Source: Epiperipatus broadwayi
Lineage: Eukaryota; Onychophora; Udeonychophora; Euonychophora; Peripatidae
NCBI GenBank assembly: GCA_028023455.1
Contig: JAQFVV010012666.1
Location: 891,984-955,983 of the forward strand
Reading direction: 5' to 3'
Length of the DNA: 64,000 nt
Shown here: one piece after another, positions 13,301 through 29,345 of the stretch
How the letters are laid out: each line of letters opens with the position of its first letter
How positions within the stretch are numbered: the first letter of the stretch is position 1
Translations under genes and position numbers: made by a program
Notes under the pieces: model-generated
The model's input: only the letters and a program-made list of their open reading frames with translations
What the model was told of the DNA's origin: nothing
Database searches by the model: none

Positions 13301-14800
13301 AGAGTTAGGCTTGGTTAATAATTTTGAATATGGTTTATGGAGTAGACAAAGTCCTCCATCCTTATTGTATTGTATTTCCATGATTTGATAGTGTATGTCC
13401 CCAAAAGAGTGTTATATAATGTATTTCTCCAGTGATGGTAATCACATTTACAAGCACTGGAATCCCATGAGAAGAGGGTCATGCTTTTCTGGTGTGTCTT
13501 TTCTGTTTCCAGATTTGCTGTAGACAAGTTCCAGGCATCTTAGTTTCTACCTCAAAGTTAGGTATTTTTGAAAATCATATTCTTTTCCAGCTCTGAAGAG
13601 CCTAGTACTTTTATATTTTTTGCCTATCATTCATGATGACTTAATGCTAATTTTACCACAGTAGGTGATGTTGCATTTCTTTTAGATTAGTGATGACAAG
13701 ATGTGCATGCTTGAGAAACTTTGTTTCTTCAGGTAGTAATAGCTATTTTTAATGTTCATAGATATATCAATGTTTGAATTGTGTTGATATGAATGTTTTA
13801 TCAACCACAAGATAACCAACAATAAGTTTTATTTATTTTAAAGTATGTTAAATATATGCATATGGTATAAGTGGCAATTCACCCCATACTAATTTTAATA
13901 TTTTCACTCAGAGTTTCACTGCTGGATTTGCAAGTCTGTTACAATTTTTTTTTAATTTTAAAACATTGAGAGTAATAGTTTTATGTGGACTAAATTTATT
14001 TAAAAGTGTATAATTAATCTCTGATGAGTGGATGCCCCATACATCTAATTTACTTTAATTTTAAAATTAGCTTAGACTGATTTAAACAAATCAATAGCTA
14101 TAATATTAGTTATGTCAGTATAACTAGTGATGATATTTTTCAAAAATATGCTGAATATGTTTATTCCAACTTAGCATTTGTTAAGTTCAGGATTATAAAG
14201 TTAAACTTCCTAGTTGTATGTTATTTTAATTGCTAAATAACACATTAGTGTTATGAATTATGCTAAGTAAAAATAGAGTGTGCTTATTAAATACAGACAT
14301 TATAATTAAATTTCAAGATTTTCAAATCTCTAGTTGTTTAAAAGAGATTAAAATTCAGTATTGAAGAACCTTTGCCTGATATTATGTATAATTATATTAT
14401 TTTATTAGTTTATTTATCAGAATAAACAATGTAAAAGATTTCTAAGAGAGATACTCAAAAACAGTAGGTAAAGAAGTTGTATTTTATTGTAACCCAAATA
14501 AAGTTTTCAAAGGTCAAAATACTTGTATTAGGTCCCAGGGCTATATTGGCAATGAATGCATTCTCTTAATTTGTTAACACGTTCTTACTGTTCTCAATAA
14601 ATTAAATTATTATTATTTCAAAAACTTTGTTTTTGTTTGTTTTACTTTTATATGAAAATATTATTGTGTTGGGTTCCAAGTTCACAAAATTTTGAGTTTC
14701 CAAAGTTTATTAAATCTTTAATTCAAAAGTTCACAAATATGTCATCAAGTTAAGTAAATATATTTGATATTGGTTTTAAAATTATAAAGCCATGCTAAAG
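10382..14800 (+). repeat. Long non-coding repeat, copy A (~4.4 kb)
   Basis: Block after block in this stretch recurs in the same order and orientation at 54.76-58.68 kb. Examples are the start (CTAACTGAAGTTTC against CTAACTAAAGTTTC), the block at 13240-13450, which matches 57730-57940, and GGGTTCCAAGTT at about 14673, which matches about 58552. No reading frame worth reporting is kept in both copies. Copy A has an extra ~370 bases at about 13455-13825 that copy B lacks. Both copies begin beside a (TA)n. It may be a non-autonomous mobile element or an old duplication. I recognise no family. Confidence 0.75.
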
Positions 14801-15560
14801 TAGGTGATTCTTAGATTGAATCTCAATAACAGATAATTGCATTAGTTAAATGCTTCTTTAAAAGTTTATTTTTAGATTAGCAGTATATCTTCTCAGATTA
14901 AAGATTATACAATATGAGATTAAGAACATTAGTATGTCAGAAGAATATTTTGTTTGCTATTATTTTAAAAGCTGCAAATTATCTTATATTAACTGCACCT
15001 TGTCTATCATTATTTTAAACCTTATATGTCCAAAGAATTTTAATCCATATGCATTTGAGGTCTTAATTAGGTTGTCTGTGAGTATGGAAAACGCATAACA
15101 AGTACCCTTGCCCTTTTTTTTGCTCGAGTAATATCTTGGATAAAAGGCCATTATTAGTTTAAATTGAAATTGACTCATTAAATTTGCGAATTAATATTTG
15201 TTTTGTTTATTATTCTTAAGATTGAACATAATATACTTATTCTATGGTCAGCCAAGATAACATTTGTTTTATTCACCCATCAATTATTTTGTAGGCAATT
15301 TAAAACTTTAATTTTGCACAAGAGTTTTAGTTTTAGAATCCCTGAGGTTATTTACTCTTGGTGCCTTATTAAGTATAATTTAGTAATAAAATCTTTCATA
15401 ATCAAGGTATCATTATTCTTATTCAGAGTGTGTGAGATCCGTTGATTGGACTATTCTAATAACTATTAATTAATGATTTTAAATAATCTTTTTTATGGTT
15501 TAGTTTTAAATAATTAATATGACATAATGGTTATAGTTGCATTAGTATTGTATTTGATAT
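14801..15560. other. AT-rich intergenic DNA
   Basis: Short open frames here (for example 14984-15178 minus and 15203-15445 plus) look like chance frames in low-GC DNA. I see nothing else. Confidence 0.55.
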
Positions 15561-15599
15561 CTATCTGATTGTACATCTCTAAATCATCATCATCTGTTT

Positions 15600-15930
15600 T
15601 CTTAAATTTTATTGTAACTCCACTGAGCCAAGTCGTTAACATGTTCTTATTTCAGTTCTGTTCATATTATTTCTCATCCTGCTTTCACCATTCTTCTATC
15701 ATCTCATTTATTTCAAATTATTTCTATTTATTTTCTCTCTCTTATTTCTTTCATTTCTTTTTTTCTTTATCCCATTTGATTTCTTCTTCTCCTTCTATCT
15801 CTAGCACCACCTCATATCATTTCTATTATTTATTTTCTTTTCTCTTCTTCTCTCTTTCATTTTCGTAATCTTTTCCTTCTCTTCTTTTCCTTTTCCTTAC
15901 ACCAACCCCTCTCCTCTCTTTCTCTTCAGT
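15600..15930. repeat. Pyrimidine-rich low-complexity tract
   Basis: About 330 bases are dominated by T and C on the plus strand (TTTCTCTCTCTT-type runs, TTCTTCTCC). They end directly at the (TA)n that begins at 15934. The 99-codon open frame over it is compositional (Ser/Phe/Leu) and is not called as a gene. Confidence 0.7.
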
Positions 15931-15931
15931 T

Positions 15932-17995
<2,064 letters not shown>

Positions 17996-18622
17996 ATATA
18001 TATATATATATATATATAATTACTGAGATTTTTTTGCACGAGTGCAACTGTATATATATAACTGTATATATATATATATATATATATAATTGCACTTGTG
18101 GAAGTAGATTCTCTAACAGCTAGACATAATAGACTGGTTATCAACAGTTTCACAAACAATTAATAAAGTCATCAACTCAAAGTTTAATTACCAATTACAT
18201 TGGTGACTGTAAACATTAATACAGCACAAGACTGAAGTTGAAACTAATTGTATTTCTTCTTGTGATGAACCTGATGTCTTACTAGTTCACATGTCAAATA
18301 GGATAATGATTAAAATATGTATGAAAAAATGCAAAATCTATTACACATAAAACCATAGTCTTGAATAAAATTAAATACATAATAAAAAAGTAAAACAAGT
18401 TTTCTTGTATCAATTTTTTTTCAAATATTTGAAATTTTTGATTAGTCATACAAAGGTTAAGTGAACACTCTTTGCATATCCAATCCAGACTACCTCAATC
18501 TCAAGGTCTGGAGCTAAATATCTTAAGTGAGAACAAAGCTAAGGTGATGTTATGAAGAGATGTCACACACACAAACAATATATATATATATATATATATA
18601 TGTTTGTGTATATATTTCTGCA

Positions 18623-18671
<49 letters not shown>
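17996..18671. repeat. Cluster of (TA)n arrays with inverted flanks
   Basis: TA arrays lie at about 17996-18018, 18062-18088, 18578-18602 and 18626-18671. The last two have mirrored flanks: ACACAAACA left and TGTTTGTGT right, then TTTCTGCAGCCAT left and ATGGCTGCAGAAA right. The second right-hand flank is the 5' end of the LINE. Between 18100 and 18560 is AT-rich DNA in which I recognise no gene. Confidence 0.8.
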
Positions 18672-22080
<3,409 letters not shown>

Positions 22081-22097
22081 TAAAAAAGTTAATTAAT

Positions 22098-24251
22098 ATG
22101 TCTAATAGAGTTGAATCTTTAAAGGCTCAGGTTAATTTTCTTTAGTCTTGTAGGTTTTGCAATGTGTTTCCTAATTCATGTAACATTAAATTGGATAGGA
22201 AATTGGTTTTATTTTCTAATTGTGATTTTATTCTAAATTTTAAAAGATTTATTCTTAAACAATTTATTATACAGATTATGAGTAGTTTATCTAGTTTAAT
22301 TGATAGTTATAAAATGTTTAGAAGAAAGTTGGATTTTAGAAGGAATTTTAATTATTCTGTTTTAAATTATTTTTTAAAGTGGTTTAAGAGTAAGTGTGAA
22401 ATCACTTATAATAATAAGTATTTCAAGAAATTTAAATGGTTGATTGGAATGGCTGAAAATAAAAGTTTTGTGAAAGAAAAAGAGTTTAGATTTGGGTCTT
22501 ATAAAAATAGGCCTGATGCTTCATCTGTTTTAAATTTGTCAAATTATATTTTGAATGTATCTAATTTGGCTATTTTAGCTAAGGGTCCTGGCTTTGTTCC
22601 GTTTGCTAATAGAAGTTTAATTTTTGATTTTGTCTCTGCAATTGAAAGTAATAGTAATATTTCTGATGAAAATAAAATGTCTTTACAGGTTATTTTGAAT
22701 AGTCAATTACTTAAAAGAGAAAAATTTGTTTTTGCCCCTAAGGAAATTAGTTTTGTTAAAAAAAGATTGAAAGCCAATGATGTTGTATTATTAAAAAAAG
22801 ATAAAGGTGGCCAGTATGTATTGTTAAATAATATTCATTTTAAAAGTAAAGTTTCTTTAGAATTAAATAATGGAAAATATGCTATTTTAGATTCTGATCC
22901 TGGTAAAAAAATAAAATCTAAATTAATTAAGATTATGAAAGTTATGGAAAATAAAAAGATTTTTGATAGAGCTACTTATTTAAATTGTTACCCTAGTGAT
23001 TTTGTGGCTCCAAAGGTTTTCTTTAATTTGAAGTCTCATAAAGATAATTTTCCTTTGAGATGTATTTTTGATTTTATAGGAGGAATTGTTGATAAATATC
23101 AAAATTTATTATAAGATGTTTTAAGGATTATATAAAACTGGGTCAATTTTGTGTTTCTTCTTCCTTTGAAGCTTTTAAGAAAATAAATGGTTTTGTTTTG
23201 GATGTTGATTGTGTTTTTGGTAGTTTAGACATTAGAATGTTTTTCTGCAGATAAGATTAAGGTTTTTCATGATTTGCTTTTGCTGTTAGAGGATTCAATG
23301 TATTTTATGTCTAATGATGTGTTTTATAAGATTAGAGAAGGTTGGGTTATTGGTTATGTCATTTCTCCATTGATGTGTGCTGTCTATATTGATTATTTGG
23401 AGTGTAGTATTATTAATATGTTTTCATGTTCTATTAAATTATTTGTAAGGTATGTTGATGATTGTTTGTTTGTTATTCAGAAAGAGAAATTAGAAGAGTT
23501 TTTATGTGGATTGAATGGTTTTGATTCTAGTATTAAGTTTACAATTGAGGGGGGTGTTTTTTATTTTGTAAAATTAAAGTTTTTAGATTTAAATGTTGAG
23601 AAGGTTAATGATGTTTTGTTTTGCAGTCATTTTATAAAACCTAAAAATTTGAGAAATATGATTAGGCCTGATGCTGCTGAATATGTAGAATTGGGTTATA
23701 GTCATGATTTTATTAAAAAAGTGGTATTTAATAATAATGTTTATAGTCGTGATTTGGATGATAAGAATTTTGTTGGTAAGGATGATGATTATATGTCTTT
23801 ACCATTTAAAGCATCAATTTATAATTTGGTTTATAGGAATAGTCATTTGTTAGGTGGAAAAAAGGTTGCATGGAGGAAAGGTTCTGATTTGAATTCATTA
23901 CTTAATGGTTCAAAGCAGTCTATTAATAGTAGGTCTATTCCTGGTATTGTTTATAAAATTCCATTTAGTTGTGGTAAATTTTATGTAGGCTAGAGTAAAT
24001 TTAGCCTTAATGAAAGGGTTAAGGTTCATATAAGTAGAGTTAAACATAGGTATCTTAACTCAGCTTTATATATTCATGAATTGAATACAGGTCATAGAAT
24101 ATGGTTTGACAATTCTTCAGTTATTTTTTATGAAGAGAATGAGTTAAAAAGAAGAATAAAGGAGACTTTGATGACAAAACTCCTTGATTCTGAGGCTATC
24201 AATCTTATGAAGACTACTTTTGATATTAAGGGAAGGTGGAGTTTGAAATGA
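22098..24251 (+). pseudogene. Penelope-like reverse transcriptase/GIY-YIG endonuclease, broken
   Basis: A candidate start is the ATG at 22098, with an in-frame TAG at 22143. The next piece (to 23114) includes a cysteine motif (CRFCNVF), then LKKDKGGQYVLLNN and PKVFFNLKSHKDNFPLRCIF of the PLE RT. After a shift near 23110 comes motif A (GSLDIRMFF), then an extra base in a T-run near 23238. Motif C, RYVDDCLFVI, lies near 23449. The linker ends in IPGIVYKIPFSCGKFYVG of GIY-YIG at about 23937-23990. A TAG at 23991 breaks the expected YVG-[QE]-[ST] motif, but the frame then stays open to 24249 with R-x2-V-H, H and E residues of the fold. RT copies the element RNA and GIY-YIG nicks the target. Confidence 0.85.
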
Positions 24252-24270
24252 ATTATGGGAAGGTTTGTTT

Positions 24271-24313
<43 letters not shown>

Positions 24314-24337
24314 AAAACGAAGATTTGCACGGGTTAA

Positions 24338-24539
24338 ATATATAAAATACATATTTTGCGGGTTCATCCGTGTTAAAAACTTTTAATATCAATATACTGA
24401 CGTTTCGACTTGGTCACACAAGCCATCCACAGAGTTATAAAACTCTGTGGATGGCTTGTGTGACCAAGTCGAAACGTCAGTATATTGATATTAAAAGTTT
24501 TTAACACGGATGAACCCGCAAAATATGTATTTTATATAT
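24338..24539. repeat. Near-perfect 99-bp palindrome with 4-base loop
   Basis: Arms 24338-24436 and 24441-24539 are reverse complements by eye, separated by ATAA. The arms contain GACGTTTCGACTTGG and its complement and end in TA-rich sequence. The palindrome sits in the 3' region of the Penelope-like element and is flanked by TA tracts. It could be a fold-back element inserted at TA, or an inverted terminal repeat piece of another Penelope-like element. Confidence 0.9.
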
Positions 24540-25098
24540 ATATATATGTTTTCCTTTAGGTTGATTTTCACTTGAGAAGGTCTATTTGTAGTAGATGAAA
24601 CCATGGTTGTGTAAGGATTTTGGTAAAATTTTGAATTTAATCTAGTACTGTATTGTTTTATGGTTTTGCATTTTTATTTTTTGCTAGTATAGTGTTAGAC
24701 AGTTTTGGTTTATATATATATATTGTAACAGACGGGTTCGAATTCACGCATATGTAAATATGACATAAATAATAGTGTTAATGTAAGGACCATGTATAAA
24801 CAAATAAATAAAAGAATATATGTAAACGGTCATTCGAACCCGGTTACAAGTAATGTAAATATAGTGTATGTGTGAGTATAAAAATACGTAGTTAGTATCT
24901 GGGAGGTTTGCGATCACTTATAAATGTAGAGCTGTATAAAGCGCAATTAATTATTCTTAGATAGATTTTATTCACATTTTTTTTTTTTGAGTTTATTAAT
25001 AATTTTGGTAACACGTGTTTTCTTTTGTTGAGTCACCTTGTGAACATGTGAGGACTGAAATAGGATGAGTGAATTGCTGTAGGCAGTTTGGTAATAAC

Positions 25099-25116
25099 TG
25101 GCGCCGGGAAGGCGGA
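25099..25116 (+). promoter_or_regulatory. Primer-binding-site candidate (TGGCGCC)
   Basis: TGGCGCCGGGAAGGCGG follows AATAAC, as does the TGGCGCCC at 973. The first seven bases equal the start of the lysine-tRNA primer site used by many LTR elements. It lies within the direct repeat, which is odd for an LTR of 1.54 kb. The competing candidate is TGGCATCCCAAC at 26269, immediately after the repeat. Confidence 0.4.
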
Positions 25117-25481
25117 AAACTGATCTGTGGATATAGTTTTTTTTTGTGTTGAAGAACAATGGAAGGACTGGTCAGCGGCGTAGGAATATGCAGAAAGATT
25201 TTGAAGAGTTAAAGGTGAATACAAAAGAACTTTTTTTTTGTCTTGCGCTCGAGTGAAAAAAAAGAAAAAAGAAAAAAAAGAGAGATGCGGCTTGAATCCT
25301 AGCAAAGAGGACGCAAAAATCTATTTCTTAAGAAGTTTAATATTTTTTTCTTCCAAAAAAATGTCGGGGTAATTGGATTTGTGTGCTAGTCGTTACTCGA
25401 CACCGTGGACTCGTCATGAACTCACCTGACCGGACTTGCGAACTGTCATAATAAATCAAGAGATTTTGTTCCATCGAAGAA

Positions 25482-25706
25482 ATGTTGATTCAAAATCGTT
25501 CGAGATTTAGACCTTTGCGAAAGAGTACGCCAACTGCTCCTCCTCTGAAACCTATCGCCGGACCTAACGACCATTGGAACTATTTGCCATCCGTGAGATC
25601 CACCAGATTAAGTTCGTGGCAAGACGTCAATACGGACTCGTTTAATTGCGCGAGTACAGGTAAAGTGACATGTCACCAGCTATTTTCAATATATGTATCT
25701 AAATAA
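25482..25706 (+). CDS. Leader ORF with splice donor, candidate first exon of gag
   Basis: The frame is 74 codons, basic and proline-rich at its start (RSRFRPLRK, then TPTAPPLKP), followed by a Trp/Ser-rich part. At codon 60 the DNA reads ACAG|GTAAAG, a strong splice donor after one base of the codon (phase 1, exon end 25659). Splicing to the AG at 26517-26518 would join it in frame to the open stretch leading into gag. The upstream region has several other ATGs, so translation of this one is uncertain. The same ORF recurs at 28520-28744 with one amino-acid difference. I recognise no domain. Confidence 0.4.
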   Translation: MLIQNRSRFRPLRKSTPTAPPLKPIAGPNDHWNYLPSVRSTRLSSWQDVNTDSFNCASTGKVTCHQLFSIYVSK

Positions 25707-26518
25707 AGAACTTGTGTTACCTCAGTTAATTGCTATATTAAAAATTTTATATTTAAAAGTTAGATATATGACTATATTAATCATACAGCTCACATATATA
25801 TATGTATTTGCATTATTTGGTGTGTGGATGAATGAGCGTGATATATGTGTGGGTATGATAATGAATGGCCTGAGTGTTTGCATAGCAATCTTATATGTAG
25901 GTACGAATGAGATTTATTGGGAAGGGATATGATCGAGTAGAATAAATCCCATCAGCCCGGGTTAGAGTAAGGATTTCGAGCTTTAGGCTATCGCAAAATA
26001 AACATACGCGTGAGATAGTGTTGGTTAGTTTATAGCTTTGTTCTCTAGATAGACAGATGTCCCCAACCTTGAGATTGAGCTAGTTTGGTGCATCACCATA
26101 TCAGATATATATCAGAACCTATATATATGTTTTCGAGGAGGTAATTCCTACTTACTGGTAAGATTGGCGCGTGAGATGGGTTCAAACCATGCTCATAAAT
26201 ACCTCTCATCGAAGCTTCGGGTGAAAGTCCACAATGGAGGATTATAGATATGTCGGTGGGTGTTATAATGGCATCCCAACTAACAGGGCAGCGAATGTTA
26301 GAGAACGGGCAAGTAAGCGATTTTTTTTTTTATAAAAGAAGGGAAAATAAAAGCGATAGTGGTGATAAAGTGGAAAAAGCGTGAAAACATATGGGAAAGA
26401 GGGTAGATGGGCATGTTCTGCGGACGAATATGTGGATGAAAAGGTTCTCATAGGGTCGTGAGGAAATAGCGTTGATGTATGTTGAAACATATATATAAAG
26501 TCAGGGTTTAGAAAGCAG

Positions 26519-27741
26519 AGGTTAAGAATTTATCCAATAGTGAGATATCACAAACGATATCGTTCAAGAGGATAAGAAGGGGCAAAGGTATCAGGTGGGT
26601 CATGACGGGACCACTGGAAGCCGGGGTGACGAACCTGGCACATAACTTTAATAATAAGATAGATAAAGAAATGAAGCCAAAAAATAAACAAAATGGAGAA
26701 AAGCAGAAGGCGACGGAAGAGAAGGAAATAAATATATCCGAGAAGATTTTAGAAAAATTGGAAAGTCTGGAACTCCGATTTCAGGAGATAGAACGGAGAC
26801 TAGGGATAAAAGGTGAGGGAAGGGCGGAGAAACCTAACGAGAAAGAAGTAGAAAAAAGTTTAGATGAAGGGAAGAGGGATGTAAATCAAAGACCGAGACC
26901 TAGCGAGACGGAAAGGCCGGAGCATATGGGAAAATGCAAGGAGGTGGTGGTACATAACCAAGTGAACCACTTTCTAAAGGTACGACCATTTGCAGGTCAA
27001 ATGGGGGAAGCTCCCGTAGAACATTTACGGAGCTTACGAAGATACTTCGACATGAATCCCATGCCAGAGGAGGGAAAGGTGGTGGTAGCGTGCAGTCATT
27101 TAAGTGGGAATGCCCAAGAGTGGTGGGACTCATTGTCCCAACAGCCCACAACCCTCAAGGAGTATCAGAGGATGATACGAGAGACTTTCTGGTCGGAAGA
27201 CCGCCAAGAACTCGTGCAGTACCAAATCATGCGAGAAAAATATGGGGAGGAAAAGGAAGAAAATTTTTCTCAATTTTTTCACCGTCAAGTGGCAAGACTA
27301 AGGACGCTGGACGCGTGTCACATGTCTGAAAGTCACATCATTCGAATTGTAAGGCACAATATGCCTATGAACGTGGAAAGGATGATGTTGGGAATGAGGA
27401 AGGCATCCATTGGAGAAATGGCGGAGCTGCTTAACGCTCTGGACATGAGTATATACGATCATAATGCACCGTTAGAGCGAGGGAAGCAAGGTAGAGATAG
27501 GACAAATATCCAATGTGGGGCAGAAGAAGGACACACCAGCAAGAATGTCACACCTAGGAAGAGTGGTGAGGATGGTCATAGACCGAGATGGCCATACGAA
27601 CCGGAAGCTCAACGTCCGCCGGAGAAGCCGAAGCTCACACAAGAAAAGGGATCGTGGACACCGAAACAGAAAGGTGATCCCGGGGAAAGTAAAGGAGAAG
27701 AGTCGTTTAAGAAGCCATTCAAATACAAAGAAGGTATTTGA
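26519..27741 (+). CDS. Ty3/gypsy-type Gag of the non-autonomous element
   Basis: The unspliced ORF starts at ATG 26602 and has 379 codons. The same frame is open upstream to 26512, and a splice acceptor candidate lies at 26518. The first third is charged and probably coiled-coil (EKILEKLESLELRFQEIERRL, about residues 47-67). Residues about 118-280 carry a Retrotrans_gag-type capsid domain (VRPFAG, SGNAQEWWDSL, EDRQELVQYQIMREKYGEEKEENFSQF). A CCHC knuckle should follow, but only an eroded version is seen (CGAEEGHTSKNV), with the flanking cysteines missing. The tail is basic and proline-rich. Gag would assemble particles; pol would have to come in trans. Confidence 0.75.
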
Positions 27742-27751
27742 AGGCTATCGC

Positions 27752-27763
27752 ACCAGGGGGGTA
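27752..27763 (+). promoter_or_regulatory. Polypurine tract of the gag-only element
   Basis: CCAGGGGGGTA directly precedes the TGTAACA of the second repeat, the expected site of plus-strand priming. Confidence 0.65.
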
Positions 27764-29300
27764 TGTAACAAACGGGTTCGAATTCACGCATATGTAAATA
27801 TGACATAATTAATAGTGTTAATGTAAGGACCATGTATAAACAAATAAATAAAAGAATATATGTAAACGGTCATTCGAACCTGGTTACAACTTTTGTAAAT
27901 ATAGTGTATGTGCGAGTATAAAAATACGTAGTTAGTATCTGGGAGGTTTGCGATCACTTATATATGTAGAGCTGTATAAAGCGCAATTAATTATTCTTAG
28001 ATAGATTTTATTCACTTTTTTTTTTTGAGTTTATTAATAATTTTGGTAACACGTGTTTTCTTTTGTTGAGTCACCTTGTGAACATGTGAGGACTGAAATA
28101 GGATGAGTGAATTGCTGTAGGCAGTTTGGTAATAACTGGCGCCGGGAAGGCGGAAAACTGATCTGTGGATATAGTTTTTTTTTGTGTTGAAGAACAATGG
28201 AAGGACTGGTCAGCGGCGTAGGAATATGCAGAAAGATTTTGAAGAGTTAAAGGTGAATACAAAAGAACTTTTTTTTTTGTCTTGCGCTCGAGTGAAAAAA
28301 AAGAAAAAAGAAAAAAAGAGAGACGCGGCTTGAATCCTAGCAAAGAGGACGCAAAAATCTATTTCTTAAGAAGTTTAATATTTTTTTCTTCCAAAAAAAT
28401 GTCGGGGTAATTGGATTTGTGTGCTAGTCGTTACTCGACTCCGTGGACTCGTCATGAACTCACCTGACCGGACTTGCGAACTGTCATAATAAATCAAGAG
28501 ATTTTGTTCCATCAAAGAAATGTTGATTCAAAATCGTTCGAGATTTAGACCTTTGCGAAAGAGTACGCCAACTGCTCCACCTCTGAAACCTATCGCCGGA
28601 CCTAACGACCATTGGAACTATTTGCCATCCGTGAGATCCACCAGATTAAGTTCGTGGCAAGATGTCAATACGGACTCGTTTAATTGCACGAGTACAGGTA
28701 AAGTGACATGTCACCAGCTATTTTCAATATATGTATCTAAATAAAGAACTCGTGTTACCTCAGTTAATTGCTATATTAAAAATTTTATATTTAAAAGTTA
28801 GATATATGACTATATTAATCATACAGCTCACATATATATATGTATTTGCATTATTTGGTGTGTGGATGAATGAGCGTGATATATGTGTGGGTATGATAAT
28901 GAATGGCCTGAGTGTTTGCATAGCAATCTTATATGTAGGTACGAATGAGATTTATTGGGAAGGGATATGATCGAGTAGAATAAATCCCATCAGCCCGGGT
29001 TAGAGTAAGGATTTTGAGCTTTAGGCTATCGCAAAATAAATATACGCGTGAGATAGTGTTGGTTAGTTTATAGCTTTGTTCTCTAGATAGACAGATGTCC
29101 CCAACCTTGAGATTGAGCTAGTTTGGTGCATCACCATATCAGATATATATCAGAACCTATATATATGTTTTCGAGGAGGTAATTCCTACTTACTGGTAAG
29201 ATTGGCGCGTGAGATGGGTTCAAACCATGCTCATAAATACCTCTCGTCGAAGCTTCGGGTGAAAGTCCACAATGGTGGATTATAGATATGTCGGTGGGTG

Positions 29301-29306
<6 letters not shown>
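27764..29306 (+). repeat. Right 1.54-kb terminal direct repeat
   Basis: This is a near-identical copy of 24724-26268, differing only at scattered single bases and short A/T-run lengths. It ends where a (TA)n begins, followed by the truncated LINE. It contains the second copy of the leader ORF (28520-28744). Confidence 0.9.
28520..28744 (+). CDS. Second copy of the 74-codon leader ORF
   Basis: It is identical to the ORF at 25482-25706 except for Ala to Thr at codon 57. It keeps the ACAG|GTAAAG donor, but no gag lies downstream to splice to. Probably a passive duplicate. Confidence 0.3.
   Translation: MLIQNRSRFRPLRKSTPTAPPLKPIAGPNDHWNYLPSVRSTRLSSWQDVNTDSFNCTSTGKVTCHQLFSIYVSK

Positions 29307-29342
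<36 letters not shown>
29307..29342. repeat. (TA)n between the gag-only element and LINE copy 3
   Basis: About 36 bases of TA form the junction. On the left they follow TGTTATAA of the LTR-element repeat, and on the right they meet the inverted 3' end of the LINE (ATCATCATTATCAAC). Confidence 0.9.

Positions 29343-29345
<3 letters not shown>

Larger units (their letters stand above)
24724..26268 (+). repeat. Left 1.54-kb terminal direct repeat (LTR or LTR plus leader)
   Basis: The repeat opens TGTAACAGACGGGTTCGAA and ends GGTGTTATAA. A TATA box (GAGTATAAAAATACG) lies near 24876. TGGCGCCGGG, a conventional primer-binding-site start, lies inside at 25099. If that is the true site, the LTR proper is only about 24724-25097 and the rest is leader. 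The first 125 bases are themselves an imperfect inverted repeat (TGTAAC...GGGTTCGAA / TTCGAACCC...GTTACA). Confidence 0.8.
24724..29306 (+). mobile_element. Gag-only LTR retrotransposon with 1.54-kb direct repeats
   Basis: Two nearly identical direct repeats, 24724-26268 and 27764-29306, flank a 1.5-kb centre that encodes only a Gag. No protease, RT, RNase H or integrase is present between them. The unit opens TGTAACA right after a TA tract and closes TGTTATAA into another. A polypurine tract precedes the second repeat. It is non-autonomous and of the TR-GAG type first named in plants. An alternative reading is a tandem LTR-leader-gag-LTR-leader product of LTR recombination (see findings). 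The near identity of the repeats suggests recent insertion. Confidence 0.8.

Noticed and set aside
13315-13527. Minus-strand 70-codon frame in the long repeat
   Set aside because: It is not kept in copy B, where the region is partly absent, and has no motif.
24441-24480. Hammerhead ribozyme in the palindrome
   Set aside because: A stem (CTTG/CAAG) and GAAAC are present, but the invariant CTGATGA core is not (TGGATGG), so a functional ribozyme cannot be supported.
25033-25305. Minus-strand 90-codon frame repeated at 28071-28343, and the 79-codon plus frame at 25693-25932 and 28731-28970
   Set aside because: They are duplicated only because the direct repeat is duplicated. They overlap promoter/leader sequence and contain runs of Phe from T-tracts, and no motif supports them.
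26269-26290. TGGCATCCCAAC as the certain primer-binding site of the gag-only element
   Set aside because: It is correctly placed for a 1.54-kb LTR, but TGGCGCC at 25099 is a more usual primer site, so it is kept only as one of two options.
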